A stretch of DNA of 64,000 nucleotides. Source: Artemisia argyi. Its lineage: Eukaryota > Streptophyta > Magnoliopsida > Asterales > Asteraceae. A model generated the notes under the pieces. That model did not search any database and had not been told where the DNA came from. It worked only from the letters and a program-made list of their open reading frames with translations. Numbering within the stretch: position 1 is the stretch's first letter; every line of letters starts with the position of its first letter. The translations under genes were made by a program, and so were the position numbers. Of this stretch, positions 56,033 to 64,000 are shown in pieces. Location of the stretch: assembly GCA_030686995.1 (NCBI GenBank), contig CM060691.1:61412338-61476337 (forward strand). The letters are read 5' to 3'.

Positions 56033-57340
56033 GAAGGAATTGATTATGACGAAACTTATGCCCCCGTAGCTAGACTAGAATCAATTAGGATATTACTTGT
56101 CTATGCTTGCGCCCTAGATTTTAAGTTATTCCAAATGGACGTGAAAAGTGCATTCCTTAACGATTTTATCAATGAGGAGGTATATGTGGCATAACCTCCA
56201 GGATTCATTGACTTCGCAAAACCTGATTATGTTTATAAGTTAAAGAAAGCCTTGTATGGACTCAAACAAGCTCCCAAAATTTGGTATGATCGATTAAAAG
56301 CTTTTCTTATTAAACATGATTATTCCATGGGAATGGTCAATAACACTCTTTTCACTAAAAGGAAAGACCCAAATCTCATCATTGTCCAAATATATGTTGA
56401 TGACATTATATTTGGATCGACTTGTCAAGACATGTGTGATGAATTTGCCAAAATCATGCATGATGAGTTTGAGATGAGTATGATGGGTGAACTTAACTTC
56501 TTCCTAGGATTACAAATAAAACAATTAGAAGATGGAATATTTTTTAACCAATCTAAGTACATTAAGGAAATGCTTAAGAAATTTGGCCTAGAAGACTCAA
56601 AACCCATAAAAACCCCCATGTCTACGGAAGTAAAGCTCACAAAGGACGATGAAGGTGAGTCCGTAGATAACACCAAGTATAGAGGAATGATAGGTAGTTT
56701 ACTATACTTGACGGCAAGTAGACCCGACATCATGTTTAGTGTCTGCCTTTGTGCCCGTTTTCAAGAGGATCCCAAAACCTCTCACGTAGAAGCGGTTAAG
56801 CGTATCTTCCGATACGTTAAAGGCACTATACACTTAGGATTATGGTATCCTAAGGGATCCGGCATAGAAACCATCGTCTATGCGGATTCGGATCATGCGG
56901 GAGACTACATAGATAGAAAGAGCACTAGCGGCATTTGCACGTTTATGGGATGTTGTCTAACATCTTAGTTTTCGAAGAAGCAAACCGCTCTTGCTATTTC
57001 TACCACCGAAGCCGAATATGTAAGCGCCAGAAAGGCATGTCAACAAGCACTATGGATGAAACAAGCTCTCGTAGACTATGGCATTAGGTTAGAAAATGTC
57101 CCCATTATGTGTGATAACAAAGGTGCGATAGATTTAAGTAAAAATCTGGTGCAACACTCTAGGACTAAACACATAGAAATACGTCACCATTTTCTTAGGG
57201 ATAATGTACAAAAAGGAAATATATCTATAGAAAAGGTTGCATCGGAAGACAACATTGCGGATATATTCACAAAACCCCTTAAGCGTGAATTATTCAACCA
57301 CTTGCGTTTAGGATTAGGAATGATGGAACAAGTTGACTAA
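56033..57340 (+). pseudogene. Sirevirus 2 pol: rest of RT and RNase H
   Basis: Same frame as the upstream part, broken by TAA at 56192-56194 and TAG at 56966-56968. It contains DETYAPVARLESIRI, FQMDVKSAFL, YGLKQAPKIWYDRL, the RT active site YVDD (about 56392-56403), GELNFFLGLQIKQLEDGIFF, TASRPDIMFSVCLCARFQ, then RNase H with YADSDHAGDYIDRKSTSG, ISTTEAEYVSARKACQQ, CDNKGAIDLSK, and ends ADIFTKPLKRELFNHLRLGLG. Both stops match a single C-to-T (CAA) or G-to-A (TGG) change against Sirevirus B. Confidence 0.94.
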
Positions 57341-58076
57341 ATTATATTGAATTAATACAAATTTATACTTGCATAAAATTTATTTTTCTTCCATTTCATC
57401 TTTTCTGAGTCTAGGAATCTATTTCGCACAAAACTAAAGATTGAGAAGATTTATTTTCTTTGCATAAACCTTTTTGTAAAACTCAATCAATTTTCTCTAA
57501 AAATTATTCTCACAATCTAGGAATCACATGAAGATCATTTTCCTTGCATTGTTGACTAATTCTAAAAACATTGTCTTTCAAAATCATGCATAAACTCTCA
57601 CATAAATTGTCAAGGTATATAATCTAATATATGTCTTTGACATTCATGATCGAGCAAAAATTGAATCAAGGAGATCATTTGGATTGTTTCTTAGGATCGT
57701 TATTTCTTTTTGCTTCTAGGAGTCGAAACAATCACAACTCCACATTTATTGCATATAGACACTCACTAGGACAAATTCACTAATAATGGTGTCATCTTGA
57801 TCCATCACTAGCTTTTCACTCACTAATTGCCTTTGCCTTTAATCTAAGATAGGTGCCTTAGGAAGTTTAAGTGATCTTGCCCTTACTTACCTCCCCTTGC
57901 TTATTATGTGTTGATTAATTGCTCTTTTGCCTATGTGTTATTGCATGCATGCTATATCTTGATTAGATTAGATTCTATATTGCCTAAGGGAATTGAACTT
58001 GCTTGAACTCTAATCCAAACACACAACCTTTCTGCAAATTTTCTGCCAAAAACCCAATTCTGGCAACCTGGAAATC

Positions 58077-58167
58077 ACCAGATGGGCGGCCCCCTTAATT
58101 TTGTAAGGCGGCCCCCTTAATCATTAAGGGGACCGCCCCCTAATTAAGGGGACCGGCCATCTGATGG
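58077..58167. repeat. Internal GGCGGCCCCCTTAA inverted-repeat module of Sirevirus 2
   Basis: Two direct GGCGGCCCCCTTAA units face two TTAAGGGGACCG(G)CC units, bounded by CCAGATGG and CCATCTGATGG arms. The core is the same as in the LTR (52301-52354) but the outer arms are different and still complementary. Confidence 0.8.
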
Positions 58168-58293
58168 TCGGGTTTACAGAATCTTTTCTGCTTTTTAGCC
58201 CATTTCAACCTACATTTCCCAATTTTCACCAACACATTTTGTCCTAATCTCCCAAAGAAACTTTATCCATCCATAAACACACAAATCTTACAC

Positions 58294-58301
58294 TATAAAT
58301 A
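58294..58301 (+). promoter_or_regulatory. Candidate internal TATA box of Sirevirus 2
   Basis: ACTATAAATAACC followed by a C/T-rich start-site-like stretch (CTCTTCACTCATCCC) and ATG at 58336. The LTR promoter shows the same order, hairpin then CCTATAAATA then CTCCTCAG/CTCACC. Inference only. Confidence 0.45.
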
Positions 58302-58335
58302 ACCCCAATCCTCAAAACTCTTCACTCATCCCTTC

Positions 58336-59040
58336 ATGGCTTCTCCAAACAAACCCAAACCAAAAGCCTCAAGGCTTGCAAGAATGACGGAAAAACCCGT
58401 TTGGCGAAGAAAAAGCCCTCGAAACAAATCCATCATAACAAATGAAGTTGGAAGTCACTCAACACCACCAACCACTTACTTCCCAAACTTTCCACCAAAT
58501 TCACAAGGACATTCATTTGATCCTCTTTACAAACCATACAACATTGGCCAAACATCTTCCTTCATGCCAAACCACTCATCTCATCCTCCAATCACTTGTA
58601 ATGATCCATACAAGTTTGATCAACCATCCCACTACAACTCCAACTACACAAACCAAATTCATCCATATCAACACAATGACTTTCTCCGCATTACCACGGA
58701 AAAGCAAAAGTTCCGTGATGAAATATCACAAATCCATGATCTTTGTGATCTCAATGCCATGCATCTTGCACAATGCAAAAAAGGGCAACCTCCATCATCA
58801 CCCTACAACAATTGCCTTCCTCACTCTCTCAACTTGGATCAAGTTACAAACCACACTCATTATTGCCCTTGTTGCATCTTTCTTCAAAAACAAATCCTTT
58901 ACTTGAGTGAAGATATTTCTTGGATTGAATATCTTCTCACTCGACCTCATCCCATTCCACCCTTAACACGATATAATATCATAAGGGCCACCTCTTCCGC
59001 TCCATACCCCACTTCATATCCTTCTCCATCTAACAACTAA
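58336..59040 (+). CDS. Open 234-residue ORF in the env position of Sirevirus 2, function unknown
   Basis: ATG at 58336 directly behind a TATA box. The N-terminus is strongly basic (PNKPKPKASRLARMTEKPVW, then RRKSPRNKS). A Pro/Ser/Asn/Tyr/His-rich middle follows (about residues 40-115), then a short helical part (TEKQKFRDEISQIHDLCDLN). A Cys/His cluster at about 175-185 (THYCPCCIFLQKQIL) and a Pro-rich end complete it. No signal peptide or obvious transmembrane segment is seen, so it does not look like a classic envelope protein. It is not similar to the env-position ORF of Sirevirus B. It stays open although pol is broken. Sireviruses often carry an extra ORF here; whether this is one of those families is unclear. 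Confidence 0.7.
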   Translation: MASPNKPKPKASRLARMTEKPVWRRKSPRNKSIITNEVGSHSTPPTTYFPNFPPNSQGHSFDPLYKPYNIGQTSSFMPNHSSHPPITCNDPYKFDQPSHYNSNYTNQIHPYQHNDFLRITTEKQKFRDEISQIHDLCDLNAMHLAQCKKGQPPSSPYNNCLPHSLNLDQVTNHTHYCPCCIFLQKQILYLSEDISWIEYLLTRPHPIPPLTRYNIIRATSSAPYPTSYPSPSNN

Positions 59041-59210
59041 GCTTTATGCTTATGTTGTACTTCAAGCAAATAAAACAATCAACCATGAGTTGCAAGCAAG
59101 TCCAAGTGCTCTTTTAGGCAATATAGGACTATGTCTTTTCTTTTGTTTTATTATGATTAATATGCCTTATGCATATTAAATGTTGTAATGCTTTCTATGA
59201 TGCTTGAATG

Positions 59211-59244
<34 letters not shown>

Positions 59245-59475
59245 TTGCATGCATATGTGCCTTGTTCTCTTCTAATATTTTGTGTAGCCAACATTTCCAT
59301 AGCTCTATCCCTTGGTGCTCTCAAATGAGGGGGAGCATACATCAAGGGGGAGCATTAATCTTTTTGATTTTACAAAAAGGGGGAGAAGAGAATGTTAAAC
59401 TCTAAATTCTTGTCTAAAAATTAATTTTTAGACCTAATGAGTTTAAGGTTTTGTAATCATCAAAAAGGGGGAGAT
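59041..59475 (+). other. 3' end of Sirevirus 2 with multiple PPT-like runs and PPT
   Basis: A T tract lies at about 59213-59240. Purine runs GAGGGGGAGC (about 59327), AAGGGGGAGC (about 59344) and AAAAAGGGGGAGAAGAG (59374) precede the true PPT AAAAAGGGGGAGA at 59462-59474, one base before the LTR. This repetition is a Sirevirus signature, shared with Sirevirus 1. Confidence 0.88.
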
Positions 59476-60757
59476 TGTTGACATAAATAATGTCTTAAAA
59501 CATTGTTAGCATATTAACAATGTCTCTATGTTTTGATAATTACAAAGCATAAACTCATTAATCTAAAACTTATGATGTAAACAAGTTTTTAGTGCTTAAT
59601 ATTTGTATTTGCTTCCATATCACTTAAGGTATGAATAAACAAAGGGTTTATTACATTTCATGATCAAAGGAAATTTTTCTAATGACTAGAATTTTTATAA
59701 AATGTATTAAACATCTTATATCTTTTACAAAATTACTTTTGGAATTAAAAGAATATGTTTAATTCATTATAAATATATGATTTCAAATTTCCAACCAAAA
59801 ATGGCAAATTCTATCCAGAAAAATATTCCCCACTAAAAGACAAGAAAAACCAACGTTCTGAAGGGGCGGCCCCCTTAATTCCTTAGGCGGCCCCCTTAAT
59901 CATTAAGGGGACCGGCCACGCTCCAGAACAGTATTTTTCTCCCCTATAAATACTGGTTCACTCCTCAGAATTTTCTCACCTTTTGCACTTCTAAACTTTC
60001 TGATCTAGATCCATATTTCTATTCTCTTATCCTTTGATCATAAGTGTATAATTCTTTGTTTCAAAGTGATCCAAACTTCATTCTCTCAAAGGCAAGAGAA
60101 GAATACTTCTATTTCTCAAGACAAGAAGTATTACAACTTATTGTGATCTCCACATCCAAGTTGTTGGTGCATCATCAAAGATCATTTACATTATTCTTTG
60201 TGAAGATTGTTGTGAATATTTGATTGTAGATAGTTGTGCTAGATATATAGATTGTGTGATTAGTTAATAGCTTGGTGTGAAGAAGAAAAGTTAGGAACTA
60301 GATTGGTGTGAAGAAGATAGGTGTGGAGTAGTTAGTTGTGAAGTAGATTGATTTGAAGAAGTTGTGTAGAAGTTGTGACTTAGGTGTGACGAAGTTGTGG
60401 TGTGAAAATTGGTGTGTAAATTGGTGTGTACGGTTTTCTCCGCCATAAGGGAGCTTGTTGATATAGTGAAGAAAACTCTCGAGTTAGGTGCTCGGGGAGT
60501 GGAGTAGCGCAAGGAAGGTGTCCTTGTAGCTGAACCACTATAAATCTCTTGTCTCGCGGTTCGATCTTTCCATCTCTTACTTATTTCATTACTTACCATT
60601 GTTATATATTATGTTTTGTCAGTTGTTTATATTGTACAATAATTGAGATCACATATTATCGAATCTAAGTTTTTAAAAGCTAAGAAAACACTAAAACTGT
60701 CTTTTATAATGAATTAAAAAGACGTAAAACTATTCAACCCACTTCTAGTTTTCCACA
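59476..60757 (+). repeat. 3' LTR of Sirevirus 2
   Basis: 1282 bp. It differs from the 5' LTR by scattered substitutions, a 21-bp extra GGCGGCCCCCTTAA unit in the palindrome (59855-59929) and a 12-bp duplication near 60410. TATA box at 59945-59952. Confidence 0.95.
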
Positions 60758-61354
60758 GTGTGATTTCTAATTGGTAGGATGTTTATCCTGTTGCTCGCGC
60801 ATGCGACCCAATTGATGATGTGTTTTGGAGCGGGGGTCACGTTCCGGCCCGATGGTTGCCCTTTTGTGTGATGATTGGTTTATCGATACATGTCGCTTGT
60901 ATGATAACTATATTTATTTGTCCAGCTATGTTTTTATATTCACAGTGAACTGGTTGCCTTGAGAGTGTAAGTGTGTCTAAACCTATGAATCTCACTAACG
61001 TTATGTTGTCATTTTAAGCATCATTTTCAGGTGAGCATTCTAAGGCCAAAGTTGAGGGCAGCAATTAGGCGAGATTTAGTTGCATATGGAGACTTTACTT
61101 ATGTTTTGGGATTTGACTTTATTTGTATTTGGTTTTGATACATTTATGTTTTCTGTTTGGTACTTTCATATCTATTGAAGATACCTTTTGGATTTTGTTT
61201 TGGTTATTTATCTTCGGGTATTGTTACAACACTGTGTGTTGGTACATTGCTCTATTTATGTGCATGTAGTTGTTCTCTATGTTGACACCAGGTGTTGTGA
61301 TGATATTCATGAAGTTACACCCGCGTGTTTCCGCCATGGCGGGGTGTGACAGAT

Positions 61355-61367
61355 TGGTATCAGAGCC
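61355..61367 (+). other. Primer binding site of gypsy 6 (tRNA-iMet type)
   Basis: TGGTATCAGAGCC three bases after the LTR end GTGTGACA. Element 5 starts three bases after it. Confidence 0.88.
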
Positions 61368-61370
61368 TTG

Positions 61371-62528
61371 TGATGTGGCGAAAAATCAACCACTTTTAAG
61401 GGGTCATTTAAGCCCGGAATTGAATTTATTTGATCAAATATTGCCCTAAATCGTTCCTTTTGTGATTTTAGGTACTTTAGGAGAGAAATCTGGAAAAGGA
61501 AGCAATTCGGACGTTTTTGGAGCATAAAAGTGAAGAAAACGCCAAAGACTTAATTTTCCAAGCTGGAAACAGTAGGTGACGGCGTCAAGAGTAATTTTCA
61601 TGACGGCCCAGTACAGAAATGAAGGCGTCACAAGGAAGAGCGTCAAGAGTAAAATACGTGACGGCCTGGAAAAAGGTAATACATGACGACGTCAGATGTA
61701 GATCAATGCAGTCCAAGAATTCTTTTAGCGGCGAGATGACGGCGTCACCTATTTGGTCTTGACGCCGTCAGCCTCAGTTTTCTATATATAGTTTTCTAAT
61801 TTTCATTCATTAGAGAGGAACAAGTTTGGAGAAACCCTAAGGCCGAACCATATACGATTTTTACAGGTTTTTTAAGGGTTTTCAGCCCTTGAACCCTTAC
61901 ATGTGTAATTGAGATAAGTGTTCTTCTAATTCAATCAATATGTCTATGTGTTGGTTGTCTATATCTTGTGCTTGTCTTAATTCCACCATGCTAGGCTAGA
62001 TTTATCTTGTGTTTGCTTAGATCTAATGAAACCTAGATGTTGATTATATGTTGATTACTTGCTTATGGTTGTATTGGATGAATGATTTCAATGTTAGGCT
62101 TAAGAAAACTGGCAGATCTCCAAATGGTAACATGCTTGAACGTCTTAGGAAACATGAACCGATGTGTACTAGGTTTTATTGGTTGTATTTAACGCATGAG
62201 TAAATTCTAATGATCCCATGTTAGGAGCTTCTTCGCCGGCTCGACATAGGAGTGAAGTAGGCACTCATAGGATTGGGGAGTTAAGTGTGCCACCCCATGA
62301 ATGGTATTAAGGAATACAATCTGTCATCCACGCAACTATAACAAGTAATTAACGTGTAAAAGATATCTAGGGAGTAGTGAAATCTAAGTAAACACATTTC
62401 TCCACTTATTGCTCACAACCTTAGTTAATTTAGTTTTATTTTCGTTTCTAGTATTTTATTTTGATTGCATCTTTAGTATTGGGTTAGTTGACTAGCAACT
62501 AATTCCGCCCAAATCCTTCAAACCCGAG
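61371..62528 (+). repeat. 5' LTR of element 5, 3'-truncated
   Basis: Homologous to the element 4 LTR over most of its length. It contains four TGACG-N-CGTCA palindromes (61577-61587, 61684-61694, 61737-61747, 61760-61770) and a TATATATA box at about 61783-61790. The distal end is lost at the junction CCCGAGACTC with GA microhomology. Confidence 0.85.
61577..61791 (+). promoter_or_regulatory. LTR promoter of element 5: TGACG palindromes and TATA box
   Basis: Same arrangement as in element 4: four 11-bp palindromes, the last ending 12 bp before TCTATATATAG. The intervening sequence has diverged much more than the palindromes, which suggests they are constrained. Confidence 0.55.
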
Positions 62529-62544
62529 ACTCTTCCGTTCACCA

Positions 62545-63728
62545 TTTTGGAGTACGCGAATCCACCATACCCCCAACCACAAAGGCCATTCTACCCTATT
62601 GACATCTCGAATTTCAAACAATATTGAGATGAACCCGTATATGATGCATGGACTCGTTTTAGAAATTTACTCCGAAAATTCCCTCATCATAGTTTCGCTT
62701 TAGCATCCCTAACCCGAACCTTTTACTATCGTGTTGGCCAATATGACCAAATGCGCATTGAGGATTTTGCCATTGGGGACTTTAGGGAATTAAGTGCTGA
62801 AGAAGCATGGGATGCCATAGAAGATTGTGCCAAATATTATTATAGGGTAGACAACCCAACAAACTTTAGTACAAGTCAATTGAATATAAATTTCCAGGAT
62901 CATGAAACAAGTTTGTTTGGGGATGAATATATTAGTGTTGAGATACCTAAGTGGTTGTCATGTAATGCCATAGTACAAAACAAACACATAGGTAATCTAG
63001 ATAAAATGGAGGATGAGGTAAGTAACGTAAGCCCATCAAGTACCCCACAAGTCCTACCATCATTTGAGGCATACACACCGCCCGTGACTTACCCGAAAAA
63101 AGTAGAGGAGACAATAGGAACCCCAATAGAGGTAGAGCCCTTGGACCAAACGCAACTAGAAGAAATAGTTTTGAATACTTGTAGTCATAACCTTTCTTTT
63201 AGTTCTATGGAAGTTCCTAGTTTTGATGAACCGGAGCCTCAACCAAAGCCGTTACATAATCTTCCATCTTTAGATGTGAATTTAGGTATTGAAAAAGGCC
63301 CCGATCCACCCATCAAACCATATAGTCCGAGTAGTCTTGGGATAAAGGTAGTGGACTCTAAGCCTTGTAGAGAGGAAGCCAATATAGGAGTGGAAAGTGA
63401 CCTTACATGCTTACATCACCCATTTATGATTGACCGCAAGAAACATTATGGGTTTAAACCGGGTTTATTAGGTCAAGATGGATCCCCAACTAGTAGTCTC
63501 TTGAAGTTGATAGAAAATGATCCCTTTCTAGGAGAAAATCTTAATCCACCCATTAACCCGATTGAATTTGGTAAGGTTATGATGATAGGAGCACACCCCT
63601 TTGCGCATATAATTCATCCACCACACGTTCCTCACAAGGCATATTTCCACCCTAAGGGTGTGTATCGCTACTTCTACCCGCACTTAATCCTAAGTGTAGG
63701 GAAAACTTCCCCTATTTCCGTTAAGTAA
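62545..63728 (+). pseudogene. Gag-like ORF of element 5, start codon lost and one stop
   Basis: Homologous to the element 4 gag-like protein throughout. The element 4 ATG is TTG here (about 62556), and the Arg codon in KQYRDEP is TGA (about 62624), a CpG transition. After that it stays open from ATG 62751 for 325 codons: ELSAEEAWDAIEDCAKYYY, PSFDEPEPQPKPLHNLPSLD, HHPFMIDRKKHYGFKPGLLG and the shared end VYRYFYPHLILSVGKTSP. No nucleocapsid, protease or RT. Confidence 0.82.
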
Positions 63729-63733
63729 GGGTA

Positions 63734-63785
63734 GAGTCAGGCTCGTGACTCGAACAAAAACAAGCGCTTCTTGGGAGGCAACCCA
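63734..63785 (+). promoter_or_regulatory. Paired stem-loop just after the element 5 gag-like ORF
   Basis: GAGTCA-N6-TGACTC (63734-63751) begins five bases after the stop codon, followed by AAGCGCTTCTTGGGAGGCAA and CCCA. It is nearly identical to element 4 although the coding sequence upstream has diverged. Confidence 0.6.
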
Positions 63786-64000
63786 TGTTTTGTGTGTTTT
63801 TATTTGTTTGTTTGTTTGTTTGATTGATTTTATTTGTTTCCGTATGCATGTTTTATTTTTGTTGATTGTGGCTCATGTTTCAAAGTAAATTGTGAAAATG
63901 CTTTATTTTGTTTTTAACTTTGTCTTAATTACATATAAAGGTATTTTGCAAAAGATAAGTGTAAGGGAGATCCAAATTTGATTATAAGAACAAAATTGAA

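Larger units (their letters stand above)
57341..58335 (+). other. Sirevirus 2 spacer with hairpin and TATA box
   Basis: Non-coding, about 1 kb. Contains the GGCGGCCCCCTTAA inverted-repeat module at 58077-58167 and TATAAATA at 58294-58301, 35 bp before the ATG of the next ORF. Confidence 0.65.
51922..60757 (+). mobile_element. Sirevirus 2: nearly complete Ty1/copia element
   Basis: 8836 bp with LTRs 51922-53169 and 59476-60757 (TGTTGAC..TTTTCCACA), exact TSD GTGTG (51917-51921 and 60758-60762), PBS and PPT. It encodes gag, protease, integrase, RT and RNase H in Ty1/copia order, then a spacer, a second ORF in the env position, and extra PPT-like runs before the 3' LTR. LTR divergence by eye is about 2.5 percent plus two small insertions. 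Pol carries one frameshift and three stops, so it is recently dead. Confidence 0.95.
50016..61351 (+). repeat. 5' LTR of gypsy element 6, interrupted by Sirevirus 2
   Basis: Begins TGTAACAACCG after ATTAG and ends GGGGTGTGACA, followed by a PBS. Pieces are 50016-51921 and 60763-61351, about 2.5 kb in total. The left piece ends in a duplicated unit with ATTAGGTTAGCGACCTAAT (about 51850 and 51890), where Sirevirus 2 inserted. Its internal region is visible only for about 19 bp before element 5, and its 3' LTR is outside the window, so the lineage is unclear. Confidence 0.8.
61371..64000 (+). mobile_element. Element 5: Athila-type non-autonomous element related to element 4, truncated by window end
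   Basis: Starts TGATGTGGCGAAAAATC, matching the LTR start of element 4 (TGATGAGGCGAAAAATG on its sense strand). The LTR runs to about 62528, where a deletion joins it to the gag start. The LTR 3' end, PBS and leader are missing compared with element 4. Gag-like ORF and downstream stem-loops follow. Its 3' LTR and TSD (expected CCTTG) are outside the window. Confidence 0.85.

Overview
This window is intergenic DNA from a flowering plant and consists almost entirely of nested transposable elements. I found no convincing host gene, tRNA, rRNA or CRISPR. The element types (Sirevirus-type Ty1/copia, Tekay chromovirus, Athila/Tat-type non-autonomous gypsy, CACTA, tRNA-derived SINE) are plant-specific. 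The Cys-rich 744-residue ORF at 33200-35434 resembles proteins I recall as abundant in Asteraceae (Anthemideae, e.g. Tanacetum) genome annotations; that family placement is from memory, at moderate confidence.

Layering, read from target-site duplications (TSDs) visible in the sequence. Outermost: a decayed minus-strand Sirevirus ('B'). Its pieces lie at 48868-50015 (integrase to RT), 23729-24685 (RT to RNase H), 21898-22902 (env-like ORF) and 1-846 (3' region with a truncated SINE). Three things interrupt B: (i) Sirevirus 1, a large non-autonomous plus-strand element at 847-21897 (TSD AGAGG), itself carrying a minus-strand Tekay gypsy at 8471-19309 (TSD AAAAC); (ii) a non-autonomous CACTA transposon at 24686-48864 (TSD AGT), which cuts B's reverse transcriptase between two codons and contains a gypsy LTR remnant and element 3 at 28403-45783 (TSD GTGAT), which in turn holds element 4 at 38398-44927 (TSD GGTGG); (iii) a plus-strand gypsy ('6') starting at 50016, whose 5' LTR was hit by Sirevirus 2 at 51922-60757 (TSD GTGTG) and whose leader was hit just after the PBS by element 5 (61371 to the window end).

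No element has a fully open gag-pol. Sirevirus 2 is closest: one gag frameshift and three in-frame stops, each matching a C-to-T or G-to-A change. Sirevirus 1 and elements 3 and 4 lack pol but have closely similar LTR pairs and intact TSDs, so they were probably moved in trans. Elements 3 and 4 keep long open gag-position ORFs.

The most interesting signals are non-coding. Several families carry their own GC-rich inverted-repeat module. In Sirevirus 2 and elements 4/5 it sits 12-16 bp upstream of the LTR TATA box, and further copies lie inside the elements. In Sirevirus 2 an internal copy followed by a TATAAATA box lies directly upstream of the post-pol ORF, suggesting an internal promoter for an env-position gene. 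Elements 3, 4 and 5 also share a paired stem-loop just downstream of their gag-position ORFs.
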